Source of the DNA: Bacilli bacterium | GTDB lineage: Bacteria > Bacillota_I > Bacilli_A > RFN20 > CAG-826 | Direction: 5' to 3' | DNA: 46,621 bases | NCBI GenBank assembly: GCA_017626815.1 | Contig: JAGAHY010000121.1 | Location: 1 to 46,621 of the forward strand | Shown here: piece by piece, positions 25,227 to 35,098 of the stretch | Layout of the letters: every line of letters begins with the position of its first letter | How positions within the stretch are numbered: the first letter of the stretch is position 1 | Made by a program: the position numbers and the translations under genes | Notes under the pieces: generated by a model | Seen by the model: only the letters and a program-made list of their open reading frames with translations | The model's database searches: none | Told to the model about the DNA's origin: nothing

Positions 25227-28109
25227 ATGCGTCGTTACATTTCTTATTTGTTGCTATGCGGTGCCACGTTACTCGGTGTCGGAGCCTCGGTTGCCCCGAC
25301 CGTTTTGAACATGGATGCCGACATGGCCTATGAAAGTGGTAAGACCATGTACTTCAAGGCCGCCGCTTGGGACGAAACGACCCAAAACGGCAATTACACC
25401 GATGGCGAAGGCGAATTCCTTTCCTATAAGGACGGCGCCTCCAAGCAGCCCATCGAATACATCGCTCAGACGATGCGCGACCGCCTTGATGCCTATGGAC
25501 TTACAGGCTATAAAGTCGAAACCCAGGGTTCCGACACCGTCTCGGTCACCGTCCGTGCCCGCAAGGATTCCGAAACCATCTATGGTTACCTCGAGAAGTA
25601 TCTTTCCTTCTCCGGCGGCGACTATGAGCTTGATGCTTCCATCGTCACCGGCACCGATTACGCCTATAACGAGCATTGGGCCGACATCATCGATGGTCAG
25701 ACCGCTTATATCGTCGATATGGAGCAGGGTGCCTATAACGTCCCGACCGTCGTCGTCCCCTTAAAAGAAGGTTCCGATTATAAGGACGCCTTCGACAACT
25801 TGGTCAAATATTGCAAAGACAACACGACGGAAGCGGATGAAGAAGCCGGAACCGAAGGCTCTTCCTGCATGATCGTCGTCTGGAGCAACCGCGACGAAAA
25901 CGACACCTATGAAATCGCGGGCAGCGACCCCAATATCTCCGCCAAAATCGTCTCCATGGTGAGCCCCAGCAATGGCGTTTACTATGAATCCAGCGATTCC
26001 GAACAGGAAAAACCCTTCCTTCGTTTGATCCCAACCTCCTCCGCGACCTCTGGCGAAAGCTACGACCCCTCCAAGACCGTCGAAGCCTATGACGCCGCCC
26101 GCACCTTGATGCTCACCATCAACGCCGGCAAATTCCAATATGACGAATTGAAGGACAACTCCGGCAGCGAGGCCCCTCAATACGCCGTCTCCTTCACTTA
26201 CAGCGAAAATACCCCGGCTTCCGTCGAGAATTTGCTCAAAAGCGGTGATTGGAACCGCACGGTCGCCTTGTCTTCGACTCTCATCTCCATCGGCGTCGCC
26301 ATTATCTTCGTCGCCGTTATGCTTGCCTTCTTCCAGCGCATCCTCGCGCCCTTGCAGCTTGCCACTATGGCGATTACCGCCTTTGCTTCCTTTGCGGTTT
26401 ACGTTGCCTTTGGCACTCCGTTTAACATCGCCGCGTTGATCGGCCTTGTCGCGACCGCCTTCATCGGATTGTTCGGCTCCCTCTTCTATGGCGCCAAGCT
26501 CAAAGAAGAGATCTACAAAGGCCGCACCTTAAAGAAAGCCCACGCGGAAGCAGTGAAGCGTTCCTTGCTTCCGACCCTCGACCTCAGCGTCATCTCCGTC
26601 CTCATCGGCGTCTGCCTCTATGGTTTAGGCGGCGACGTCGCCTCCAAAGCTGGCGTCATGCTCGTCCTCGGTGGCTTCTTCGGCTTCATCGTCAACACCC
26701 TGTATACCCGCATCGGCGGATGGTTGCTTTGCAACGATTCCACGATGGCATCGAAGTTCGGTAAGCAACTCGGCATCCGCGAAGACCGCATCCCGGACCT
26801 CGTCAAAGAAGAGAAACCTTCCTATTTCGGACCTTACGCCAATAGCAATTTCTCCAAAGGAAAGAAGATCTCCTTGATCGCGACCTGCGCCTTCCTCCTT
26901 GCCGGCATCGGCGCTTCCATCGGATGGGGCATCGCGTCCAACGGTTCTTCCTTCTTCAATTCCAGCGCTTATGAAAGCGCGGCCCCGATTCTCCGCCTCG
27001 ATGTCCGTTCCAACCAGAGCAACGTGATCTCCGTCACCTCGTACTCGGAAACCTCGCGCCTTCTCGACGCCAACTTCGACGCCGAAGACCCGCAAGACTT
27101 ATTCCATATTTATAAGATAAACGACGCCTACCTCGCCGATTATGTCAGTGATGACATCCAGCTCTCCTCCAGCGCCAAATCCGTCTATACCGGGCAAGGC
27201 GACGAAGGCCAAACCTATTATTGGTTCTATTACCAAGTCACCCTCGGCAAGAAATCCAGCGTCTTCACCAAAGCCTTAACCGAAGATGCGACCATCAAAG
27301 TCGAGCGTTGGAATGGCTCCTCCTATGTCAACGTCGGTGAAGCCATGTCCCTCTCCGATTTCTCCTCCGAACTCATCAACACCACGTTAGGAGAAGCGGT
27401 GACCACGACCGACTATGGCGCCTATTCCAATGACCTTTACGTCACCTTCAGTGCTGTCAAACACGCTGATTTGACCCCGTATCTATGGCAAGTCACCCTC
27501 GGCATGGGCATTGGCTTAGCGAGCGTCCTCGTCTACATGATGCTCCGTTATCGCCCAAGCCGCGGTATCGTCGCTGGTCTCATCATCGCCGCCAGCTCCT
27601 TCATTGGCACTTCCTTCTTCATCCTTACCCGCATTTCCACCAGCCCCGTGGTCTCCTTAGGTTCCATCCTCGCAGCCGTCTTGGTCGCCGCGATGGCTAT
27701 CTATGTCCTCGCCGCTGAAAAGGAAATCTACCGCGATTCCAAGGAAAAGGACAAAAACACCCCCGAATTCCGTGCCCAATGCCTCCAAGACGCGACTTCC
27801 CGCCAGGCCCACAATGTATTCTTATTCGTGGCGCTTGCCCTCTATGTCGCCATCTCTTGCTTCGGCTTCGGACCTAGGATTTACGCGAATTCCTACCTTT
27901 CCATGCTCATCGCGATCGCGTTTGGCCTCAGCCTTGTGCTCACCGCGATGGCTTCTTCCAGCGCATTACTTGGCAAACAGTTCGCGAAGATTCAATTCAG
28001 CCGTGGACCTTCCAAGAAAAAGAAGAAAGCCAAACAAGGCGGCCAGCTCATGAAGAAAAAGAACTCCGCAGAACCCGAGGAATCGATCTTCATCGGTATT
28101 AACGATTAA
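25227..28109 (+). CDS. secDF: SecDF protein-export membrane protein (fused SecD-SecF), large
   Basis: A 960-aa fused RND-type Sec accessory subunit that uses the proton gradient to help export. The ATG at 25227 follows CGGAGG; an in-frame GTG at 25200 sits before that site. Segment order: TM1 (about 5-25), a large P1 exodomain (about 26-345; MRDRLDAYGLTGYKVE is the SecD signature region), a SecD membrane block (345-520), a second TM1-like segment (about 545-570), an exodomain (570-745) and a SecF membrane block (750-915), then a Lys-rich cytoplasmic tail. Bacillus SecDF is about 740 aa; the extra length is mostly in the exodomains. Sequence is divergent, but topology and position before recJ agree. 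Its stop overlaps the recJ start. Confidence 0.82.
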   Translation: MRRYISYLLLCGATLLGVGASVAPTVLNMDADMAYESGKTMYFKAAAWDETTQNGNYTDGEGEFLSYKDGASKQPIEYIAQTMRDRLDAYGLTGYKVETQGSDTVSVTVRARKDSETIYGYLEKYLSFSGGDYELDASIVTGTDYAYNEHWADIIDGQTAYIVDMEQGAYNVPTVVVPLKEGSDYKDAFDNLVKYCKDNTTEADEEAGTEGSSCMIVVWSNRDENDTYEIAGSDPNISAKIVSMVSPSNGVYYESSDSEQEKPFLRLIPTSSATSGESYDPSKTVEAYDAARTLMLTINAGKFQYDELKDNSGSEAPQYAVSFTYSENTPASVENLLKSGDWNRTVALSSTLISIGVAIIFVAVMLAFFQRILAPLQLATMAITAFASFAVYVAFGTPFNIAALIGLVATAFIGLFGSLFYGAKLKEEIYKGRTLKKAHAEAVKRSLLPTLDLSVISVLIGVCLYGLGGDVASKAGVMLVLGGFFGFIVNTLYTRIGGWLLCNDSTMASKFGKQLGIREDRIPDLVKEEKPSYFGPYANSNFSKGKKISLIATCAFLLAGIGASIGWGIASNGSSFFNSSAYESAAPILRLDVRSNQSNVISVTSYSETSRLLDANFDAEDPQDLFHIYKINDAYLADYVSDDIQLSSSAKSVYTGQGDEGQTYYWFYYQVTLGKKSSVFTKALTEDATIKVERWNGSSYVNVGEAMSLSDFSSELINTTLGEAVTTTDYGAYSNDLYVTFSAVKHADLTPYLWQVTLGMGIGLASVLVYMMLRYRPSRGIVAGLIIAASSFIGTSFFILTRISTSPVVSLGSILAAVLVAAMAIYVLAAEKEIYRDSKEKDKNTPEFRAQCLQDATSRQAHNVFLFVALALYVAISCFGFGPRIYANSYLSMLIAIAFGLSLVLTAMASSSALLGKQFAKIQFSRGPSKKKKKAKQGGQLMKKKNSAEPEESIFIGIND

Positions 28110-29659
28110 TGGAAGACCTTCGCACTAGACTATTACAATATTACGACCTTACAGAAGAGGACTGCGCGCGCATCACGCGCGAGCCCTCTTTTTCTAGCAT
28201 TCCGACCATCGAAAACGAGCTTTCCGCGGTGACGGCCAAAAACCGCATCCTGCAGGCCATCAAAGACGATGAACGGATCCTTATCTATGGCGACTATGAT
28301 ACCGATGGCATCATGGCCACCTCCATCATGCTCCGTTGTTTCCATATCCTAGGCAAAACGGCGTCCTTCTTTATTCCATCCCGGTATATCGACGGTTACG
28401 GTTTGACGATGGAAAATGCGAAAAAGATTGCAAAAAGCGGCTATTCTTTATTGATTTTGGTCGATAATGGGGTCGGATGCCTTCAAGAAGTCAGCTATCT
28501 TCTTAGCCAAGGCGTCGAAACCATCATCATCGACCATCATGAACTTCCTAGCGTCTTGCCACCCGCCTTGGCCACCATTCACCCTGACCTTCTCCCTTAT
28601 GGCCAAGTACCCGTCAGCGCGGGTTATCTTTGTTTCCTCTTTTCCATCTGCCTACTGGACAAAGCGGACGATTACCTGCTGACATTAGGGGCCGTCTCCA
28701 CGATTTCCGACTGTATGCCAATGAAATACCATAACCGCGAGCTTGTGGCGTTGGCATTACGGAACATCCGCAAAAACAAATACCCACAGGTGATGTACCT
28801 CGCCGAGCGTTCCGTCGTGGATGAATCCACCTTGTCGATGACCGTCATCCCGACCATCAACGCGGTAGGGCGCATGATCGAGGACCATAAAATATCGCGT
28901 GTCGTCCATTATTTCGCCGAATTTGAGCATAAAGATTTATCCCAAACCGCGGATTGGATGAAAAAAATCAACGAGGATCGCAAAGCCGCGACCAAAGCCG
29001 CGATGGAACGTCTCCGCCCCGAACCTGAGCTTCCCGCGATCGTCGTCGTCGGTCGGCTTCAGGAAGGGCTTAACGGCCTCTTAGCCAACCGTCTGCTCAA
29101 CGAATACAACAAACCTGTCGCCTGCTTCTCCCAAGCCAAAAGCGATCCGGACCTCTATGTCGGCTCCCTGCGTTCCAAGCCGGGATTCGACGTCATGGAT
29201 TTCGAAGCCTCTGTGTCCGAACTTTTAGTCAAGGGTGGGGGACATGCTTTCGCAGGTGGCGTATCCATCAAGAAAAGCGATTACGGCGCCTTTAAGGACG
29301 CCTTTGAGAAATACGCCTTCCGGCACCCCCTTGAAGAAGAGAAAAAGCGCACGGTTCCTTTGCTTTTGTCCGAAGTCAGTATGGATACGTACCGCATCAT
29401 CCGTTCTTTCGGGCCGTTTGGCTATGATTACCTCGAGCCGGAATTCTTGATCGAGAATCTGCCCGTTTCCTCGCTTCGTTTCTCCCAAGACGGGCGTTTC
29501 TTAAGCACGCCTTTAGGGAAAGGAGTGCGCTTATTTTCCTTTTCCTATGGAAAACCATCCTTGATTAATTCCAACGATAAAGTATCGTTGTCGGGTACAC
29601 TCAAACTCGATGAGTTCCGTGGACAGTTGCAGCTGACGTTCCGCTGCGAGAAAAAGTAA
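28109..29659 (+). CDS. recJ: Single-stranded-DNA-specific exonuclease RecJ
   Basis: A 516-aa DHH-family 5'-3' exonuclease for recombination and repair; compact compared with E. coli (577 aa) or Bacillus (about 785 aa), lacking the long C-terminal extension. Motifs: YGDYDTDG (60-67), ILVDNGVG, the DHH triad (142-144; IIIDHHELPS), a DHHA1 domain with KGGGHAFAGG, and a C-terminal OB-like region. The start ATG shares an A with the secDF stop (TAATG), and no separate ribosome site lies close, so translation is coupled. In Bacillus apt lies between recJ and rel; here rel follows after 19 nt. Confidence 0.92.
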   Translation: MEDLRTRLLQYYDLTEEDCARITREPSFSSIPTIENELSAVTAKNRILQAIKDDERILIYGDYDTDGIMATSIMLRCFHILGKTASFFIPSRYIDGYGLTMENAKKIAKSGYSLLILVDNGVGCLQEVSYLLSQGVETIIIDHHELPSVLPPALATIHPDLLPYGQVPVSAGYLCFLFSICLLDKADDYLLTLGAVSTISDCMPMKYHNRELVALALRNIRKNKYPQVMYLAERSVVDESTLSMTVIPTINAVGRMIEDHKISRVVHYFAEFEHKDLSQTADWMKKINEDRKAATKAAMERLRPEPELPAIVVVGRLQEGLNGLLANRLLNEYNKPVACFSQAKSDPDLYVGSLRSKPGFDVMDFEASVSELLVKGGGHAFAGGVSIKKSDYGAFKDAFEKYAFRHPLEEEKKRTVPLLLSEVSMDTYRIIRSFGPFGYDYLEPEFLIENLPVSSLRFSQDGRFLSTPLGKGVRLFSFSYGKPSLINSNDKVSLSGTLKLDEFRGQLQLTFRCEKK

Positions 29660-29678
29660 GACGAAAGGGGGCAAACCC

Positions 29679-31913
29679 ATGCCGGAAGAAGTGAAACAAA
29701 AGCCATTAGTCCCCAATGGCGGCTACCCCATGCACCGATTTGAGGACCTTGAGAGCCTCTATTTTGTCTATATCACCAACCCCGATGACCGAGCGATGAT
29801 CAAACGGGCCTATGAATTCGCGAAGCTAAAGCACGAGGGGCAGATGCGCCGCTCGGGCGAACCCTACATCCAGCACCCCATCGGAGTCGCCTATATCTGC
29901 GTGCAATTGCAGACTGGCCCGGCTACCATCGCCAGCGCCTTCCTCCACGATGTCGTCGAGGATACCGATACTTCGATTGAGGACATCAACCGGATGTTCG
30001 GCCCCGATGTAGCGAAAATCGTCGACGCGCTAACCAAAATCCAGCGCATGAAGTTCTCCCACATGACCGCGGAGGACTTTGAAGCCGAGGATCACCGTAA
30101 AATCTTCCTGGGCATGGCGCAGGACGTCCGCGTCATCATCGTCAAGTTGGCCGACCGTCTCCATAACCTTCGCACTTTGGATTCGCTCGCGCCTAACCGC
30201 CAAATCGCCCTCTCCAAAGAAACCTTGGAAGTCTTCACCCCAATCGCCCACCGCCTGGGTATCTATACCGTCCAATCGGAGTTGGAGGACCTCTCGCTAA
30301 AATACCTTGAACCCCAGAAATACCAAGCCATCTTGACCTTGGTCAACGAGAAGTTCGAACACCGTAAAGCCTCCTTGGAAAGCTTGAAGAAAAGGATCGC
30401 CGACTTACTCCTCGACCATGACATTCCCTTTAAGATGGAATCCCGCGTCAAGTCGATTTACTCTATTTACAAGAAAATGTATAAGAAGGGACATTCCTTC
30501 GACGATATCTATGATATTTTAGCGATTCGTATCATTACGCAGTCGGTTTTAAACTGCTATGAGATCCTTGGCATGATCCACTCGACCTATAAGCCAATTC
30601 CCGGCAGGTTCAAGGATTATATCGCCATGCCTAAACCCAACATGTACCAGTCGCTTCATACCTCGATTCTCACTGGCGACGGGCAGGTTTACGAAGTCCA
30701 AATCCGCACCGAGGAGATGGACACCATCGCCGAGACCGGCGTCGCCGCCCACTGGAAATACAAAGAGGGCAATAACTATAACGCCCACGCCGAGCAGAAA
30801 GAGATTGAGGAGCAGCTTCACTGGTTCCGTGATTTCGTCTCCATCTCGGGCGAACGCAAAGATTCCAGCGCCTCCGAGTACATGGCCGCGCTTTCCAACG
30901 ACGTCTTCGGCGCGAACGTCTATGTCTTTACTCCACTTGGCAAAGTCATCGACCTCCCCACCGGGGCAACGACCCTTGATTTCGCCTACAAAATCCACAC
31001 GAAAGTAGGGGATTCGGCCATGGGCGCCATCGTCAACGGCACCCTCGTCCCGCTAAACACGGTCTTAAAGACAGGCGACGTCTGCGAAATCCGCACCTCC
31101 AAGACGGCCCATCCCAACGATTCCTGGCTGGAGATCGCCAAGACTTCCTCCGCGAAAGGGCATATCCGCCGCGCGTTGCAACGCCGCGACGCCGAATTGC
31201 TCCGCGAAGAACGTTCCAAAGCCGGGAAGCAATCCCTAGTCGACGCCTTCAAGATGCAGGGCATCGATGAGCCGGAGATGGTCAAACTCATCGAATCCTC
31301 CCAAGCCCTCAAAAACGAATATCATTTCGATAACATTGAAGATCTCTATGTCATGGTTTATGGCAAAAACCCGGCTCCGGGCGCGGTCATCGACATGCTG
31401 CGCATCCGCAAAAAGCCAACCATGCCCGTGGTCAAACCTTCGAAGTCATCGAACAAAATCGCCGAGGACAAAAACCCCGTCGAAGTCTCCGGAGGCGTCA
31501 CTGGCCTAGCCATCGCCTTAAGCCAATGCTGCACCCCGATCCCAGGGGATGCGATCGTCGGTTACATCACCAAAGGCAAAGGCATCACGGTCCATCGTTC
31601 CAATTGTCCTAACGTGGCCGCCACCAAACGCCTAATCGATGTGCATTGGAAAGAGGACCTCGGCATTTCGGTGTATCCCGTCGATATCTCCGTCTTCGCC
31701 AACGACCGTCCAAACCTCGTCTCTGATATCCTGACGACTTTCGCCGCCAAATCCGTGGCCGTGCGCGACCTCCACGCCCATTTGATCCCCGAGAACAATA
31801 ACGTCGTCGTCGACATGACCGTAGCCGTCCCCGATGCCAAAGTCCTCGAGGACTGCTTCGCCGATTTGATGGGGGTCCGCGGCGTTTACGACGCGACCCG
31901 CGTCATTCACTAG
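29679..31913 (+). CDS. rel: Bifunctional (p)ppGpp synthetase/hydrolase Rel
   Basis: A 744-aa full-length long RSH protein that makes and degrades (p)ppGpp. Order: HD hydrolase (about 40-200) with HP in EPYIQHPIG and HDVVED (His90-Asp91); synthetase (about 235-360) with the RFKD motif (310-313, GRFKDYIAMPK) typical of bifunctional Rel rather than RelA (EXDD); TGS domain (about 405-470; VYVFTPLGKVIDLP); helical and zinc-finger region with CCTPIPGD; C-terminal ACT domain (about 665-744). Start behind AAAGGGGG. The conserved Arg310 is encoded by AGG. It is expected to be transcribed with secDF-recJ. Confidence 0.94.
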   Translation: MPEEVKQKPLVPNGGYPMHRFEDLESLYFVYITNPDDRAMIKRAYEFAKLKHEGQMRRSGEPYIQHPIGVAYICVQLQTGPATIASAFLHDVVEDTDTSIEDINRMFGPDVAKIVDALTKIQRMKFSHMTAEDFEAEDHRKIFLGMAQDVRVIIVKLADRLHNLRTLDSLAPNRQIALSKETLEVFTPIAHRLGIYTVQSELEDLSLKYLEPQKYQAILTLVNEKFEHRKASLESLKKRIADLLLDHDIPFKMESRVKSIYSIYKKMYKKGHSFDDIYDILAIRIITQSVLNCYEILGMIHSTYKPIPGRFKDYIAMPKPNMYQSLHTSILTGDGQVYEVQIRTEEMDTIAETGVAAHWKYKEGNNYNAHAEQKEIEEQLHWFRDFVSISGERKDSSASEYMAALSNDVFGANVYVFTPLGKVIDLPTGATTLDFAYKIHTKVGDSAMGAIVNGTLVPLNTVLKTGDVCEIRTSKTAHPNDSWLEIAKTSSAKGHIRRALQRRDAELLREERSKAGKQSLVDAFKMQGIDEPEMVKLIESSQALKNEYHFDNIEDLYVMVYGKNPAPGAVIDMLRIRKKPTMPVVKPSKSSNKIAEDKNPVEVSGGVTGLAIALSQCCTPIPGDAIVGYITKGKGITVHRSNCPNVAATKRLIDVHWKEDLGISVYPVDISVFANDRPNLVSDILTTFAAKSVAVRDLHAHLIPENNNVVVDMTVAVPDAKVLEDCFADLMGVRGVYDATRVIH

Positions 31914-31950
31914 CGTGCACGTACGTATGGCATAATGCGCGCAATGCGCC

Positions 31951-31956
31951 TATAAT
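31951..31956 (+). promoter_or_regulatory. -10 box of the hisS-aspS unit
   Basis: A perfect TATAAT between rel and hisS, preceded by GC-rich palindromic sequence (ATGCGCGCAATGCGCC). No clear -35 box. The predicted leader is only about 18 nt, enough for the GGAGA site but too short for a T-box. Confidence 0.55.
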
Positions 31957-31980
31957 ACCTTCGTCAATTTGGAGAAGATT

Positions 31981-33261
31981 ATGCCAACCATCAATCCCGT
32001 TAAAGGAACCCATGACATCATCGCCGACGAGGCGGATGTTTATTCCTATATCGAATCCGTCTTCGCGAAAGAGGCGGAATCCTTTGGCTATCGCCATATC
32101 GTGACTCCCGTTTTGGAACATACCGAAGTCTTTGACCGCGCCACCGGCGAAGGTTCCGACGTCGTCCGCAAGGAGATGTACACCTTCCTCGACAAGGCCG
32201 AGCGTTCGGTCACGCTGCGCCCGGAAGGGACGGCAGGGGTCATGAGAAGCATTATGACCAACAAACTCTACGCCACCCCGGACATGCCGCTAAAATACTA
32301 TTATTCCGGCACGACGTACCGCTATGAGCGTCCCCAGCTTGGGAGATACCGCGAATTCCGTCAAATCGGCGTGGAATGCGTGGGCGAAGATAGCGTCTAT
32401 CTTGACGCCGAAACGGTCGCTTTGGCGGCCCGCACGCTGCAAAAACTAGGTTTCAAGGACCTGAGATTGAAGATCAATACCCTCGGCGATAAAGCCTCCA
32501 GGGAAAACTATAAGGAAGCATTACGCGCTTTCTTTGCCACGCGCATCGACCAGATGTGCCCCGATTGTCATGAGCGTCTTCGCCTCAATCCGCTGCGCAT
32601 CCTCGATTGCAAAGTCCCCGAGGACCACGCCCTCGTCGCCGATGCGCCCAAGATGAAGGACTACCTCAGCCCCGAATCGCTCGAACGCTACCAGAAAACC
32701 CTCGATTTGCTGCGCCTTTTAGACATTCCTTTTGAGGAAGACGATACCCTTGTCCGCGGCCTTGACTATTATGGCGAGATCGTGTTTGAGGTCCATTGTA
32801 TCTCCCCCGAAGGCAACGACTATGGCGCGATCTGCGGTGGCGGCCACTACGAAGGCATCCTCACCAATTTTGGTGGGCCCAAGGAAATCGACGTCGGCGT
32901 CGGTTTCGCCATGGGCGTCGAACGCGTCTATGCCCTGATGAAGGAATTCGGCCTCATCGGCGGCCTCGCCAGCACCCTTGACATTTATCTGATGCCACTA
33001 GGGGAAGAAGCCATCCGCCCGGCCTATGAACTTGGCGACACCCTGCGCGGGCTTGGCTATTCCGCCTTGGTTCCCTATAAGCCCGGGAAACTAGGCGCCT
33101 ATTTCAAGAAAGCCGAGCGCAAAGGCGCGCGCTACGCCATCATTTTCGGCGAGACGGAACTTCAAAACGGCTTTGTCCAGGTCAAGGACCTCACCAAGCA
33201 GCAGCAAGAGGAAGTCAATTTGAAGGAACTTCCGGACTATCTTGCCGCCCATTTACGTTAA
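31981..33261 (+). CDS. hisS: Histidyl-tRNA synthetase
   Basis: A 426-aa class II synthetase. The ATG at 31981 is preferred over a TTG four codons upstream because GGAGA (31971-31975) precedes it by 5 nt and MPTINPVKGTHDI is the usual start. Motif 1 lies in the N-terminal part, motif 2 in YRYERPQLGRYREFRQIGVE, the histidine-specific signatures in LVRGLDYYGEIVFE and GGGHYEGIL, and the anticodon-binding domain at about 335-426. aspS follows after 29 nt, the same pair as in Bacillus (dtd, often upstream of hisS there, is absent). Confidence 0.96.
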   Translation: MPTINPVKGTHDIIADEADVYSYIESVFAKEAESFGYRHIVTPVLEHTEVFDRATGEGSDVVRKEMYTFLDKAERSVTLRPEGTAGVMRSIMTNKLYATPDMPLKYYYSGTTYRYERPQLGRYREFRQIGVECVGEDSVYLDAETVALAARTLQKLGFKDLRLKINTLGDKASRENYKEALRAFFATRIDQMCPDCHERLRLNPLRILDCKVPEDHALVADAPKMKDYLSPESLERYQKTLDLLRLLDIPFEEDDTLVRGLDYYGEIVFEVHCISPEGNDYGAICGGGHYEGILTNFGGPKEIDVGVGFAMGVERVYALMKEFGLIGGLASTLDIYLMPLGEEAIRPAYELGDTLRGLGYSALVPYKPGKLGAYFKKAERKGARYAIIFGETELQNGFVQVKDLTKQQQEEVNLKELPDYLAAHLR

Positions 33262-33290
33262 ATCACTTCGAAGAAGGAGAATATTCGACT

Positions 33291-35024
33291 ATGTACCGCA
33301 ACCATTATAACGGGACCCTCCGCAAAGCCGACGTCGGAACCAAAGTGACGTTGGTCGGCTGGGTCGCGCAGCGCAGGAACCTTGGTTCCTTGCTGTTTTT
33401 GGACCTTCGCGACACGACTGGCATCGTCCAGTGCGTCTCCGCGAACCCCGACGATCTTCCCGACGTCCGCAACGAATATGTCGTTCAGGTGGAAGGCGCC
33501 GTCCAAGCCAAAGATGTCCCTAACCCCAATTTGCCTACGGGCGAAGTGGAAGTGAACATCGAAAAGCTCACGGTCATCAACAAAGCCCAAACCACCCCGT
33601 TCATCATCGCGGATAAGACCGACGCCCTCGAGGAAACCCGCCTCCAGTACCGTTATTTGGACCTTCGCCGTCCCATCTTGCAACGCAACCTCCGCATCCG
33701 CAACAAAATCTGCCACGCGGCACGCGAATATTTCGAGGAGAACAATTTCTTGGAGGTCGAGACCCCGATGCTCAACCTCTCTTCCCCCGAAGGCGCGAAG
33801 GAATATCTCGTTCCTAGCCGCCTCCACCATGGCTCATTCTACGCCTTGCCCCAATCCCCGCAGGTGTGGAAGCAGATGCTCATGATCGCCGGCGTCGACC
33901 GTTATTACCAAATCGCCCGTTGCTTCCGCGACGAGGACCTCCGCGCCGACCGCCAACCCGAATTCACCCAAATCGACTTAGAAACCTCCTTCCTCAGCCA
34001 GGATGAGATTCTTACCATCATGGAAGGATTCCTCAAGAAAGCCTTCAAGGAAGCCGCCGATGTCGATATCCAGACCCCGCTCCGCCGCATCCCGTATTGG
34101 ACCGCCATGGACACTTATGGCTCCGATAAGCCCGATACGCGCTTTGGTTTGGAACTCCATGACGTCTCCGTCATCCTCAAGAAGGGCACCTTCGAAGGAT
34201 TCGGCGAAAAAGACTATGTCAAAGGCATCGTCGTCCCCGGCGTCGCCGCGACGACCAGCCGCAAAAACCTCGATGAACTCAACCTTGAGGCCAGGAAATT
34301 CTCCCTTAAAGGCGTCATTGCCCTCAAATACCTTAACGGCGCTCTCGAAGGCTCCTTCACCAAATTCCTTAATGAGGATATCCTCAAGGAACTCGTCGCC
34401 GAGCTCGGCTTAAAGGAAGGGGATCTCTTCCTCTTCGCCTCCAGCGCCTCGCGCCGTCAAATCGATAACGGCCTAGGCGCCTTGCGCACCCTCTACGCCC
34501 GCAAGCTTGGCCTAATCAAGCCCGGCACCTACGACCTCCTCTGGGTCGTCGACTTCCCGATGTTCACGCCTGTAGAAGGGGAAGAAGGCAAATACGTGGC
34601 CGAGCACCATCCGTTCACCCGTCCCCGCGACGAGGACCTCGACAAGCTCGACACCAAGCCCGAAGACGTCCTTGCCTATGCTTACGACATCGTCATCAAC
34701 GGCTACGAAGCCGGCGGTGGAACCCTCCGTATCTACGACCACGATACCCAATGGAAGATCTTCAAATTACTTGGCTTAAGCGACGAAGACGTCTCCAACA
34801 AGTTCGGCTGGTTCATCAACGCGTTCAACTACGGCGCGCCCCCACACGGTGGCATCGCCTTCGGTTTGGACCGCCTCACGATGATCATGGCGGGCACGGA
34901 GAACATCCGCGACGTCATCGCCTTCCCGAAGAACCTCCAAGCCGTCGACCCGACCTCCAAAGCCCCGCGCGAAGTCTCGCCGGACCAACTTGAAATCCTT
35001 GGACTCGATTTGAAGGAAGAGTAG
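33291..35024 (+). CDS. aspS: Aspartyl-tRNA synthetase, bacterial type
   Basis: A 577-aa class II synthetase starting behind AGAAGGAGAATATTCGACT. Domains: OB-fold anticodon-binding (about 1-105; VTLVGWVAQRRNLGSLLFLD), class II core with YRYLDLRRP, motif 1 EVETPMLNLSSPEGAKEYLV, QSPQVWKQMLMIAG, motif 2 FRDEDLRADRQPEFTQIDLE, the bacterial GAD insertion (about 275-410), and motif 3 GIAFGLDRLTMIMAG. Length is normal. It may be discriminating or non-discriminating for tRNA-Asn; that cannot be decided here. It shares the hisS transcription unit. Confidence 0.96.
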   Translation: MYRNHYNGTLRKADVGTKVTLVGWVAQRRNLGSLLFLDLRDTTGIVQCVSANPDDLPDVRNEYVVQVEGAVQAKDVPNPNLPTGEVEVNIEKLTVINKAQTTPFIIADKTDALEETRLQYRYLDLRRPILQRNLRIRNKICHAAREYFEENNFLEVETPMLNLSSPEGAKEYLVPSRLHHGSFYALPQSPQVWKQMLMIAGVDRYYQIARCFRDEDLRADRQPEFTQIDLETSFLSQDEILTIMEGFLKKAFKEAADVDIQTPLRRIPYWTAMDTYGSDKPDTRFGLELHDVSVILKKGTFEGFGEKDYVKGIVVPGVAATTSRKNLDELNLEARKFSLKGVIALKYLNGALEGSFTKFLNEDILKELVAELGLKEGDLFLFASSASRRQIDNGLGALRTLYARKLGLIKPGTYDLLWVVDFPMFTPVEGEEGKYVAEHHPFTRPRDEDLDKLDTKPEDVLAYAYDIVINGYEAGGGTLRIYDHDTQWKIFKLLGLSDEDVSNKFGWFINAFNYGAPPHGGIAFGLDRLTMIMAGTENIRDVIAFPKNLQAVDPTSKAPREVSPDQLEILGLDLKEE

Positions 35025-35028
35025 GGGT

Positions 35029-35047
35029 TATATAACAAAGTTATATA
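35029..35047. repeat. AT-rich inverted repeat between aspS and transketolase
   Basis: TATATAAC (35029-35036) and GTTATATA (35040-35047) form a perfect dyad around AAA. There is no T-run, so it is a weak terminator candidate at best; an operator for the transketolase gene is possible. The half-site CTATATAAC recurs near 41784 before dinB. Confidence 0.5.
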
Positions 35048-35098
35048 GACAAACTAAATATTCACTAAAAAACTACTAATAATTAAAGGAGATAAATC

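Noticed and set aside
31914-31980. T-box riboswitch before hisS-aspS
   Set aside because: The -10 box leaves a leader of only about 18 nt, and no T-box sequence or terminator is present.
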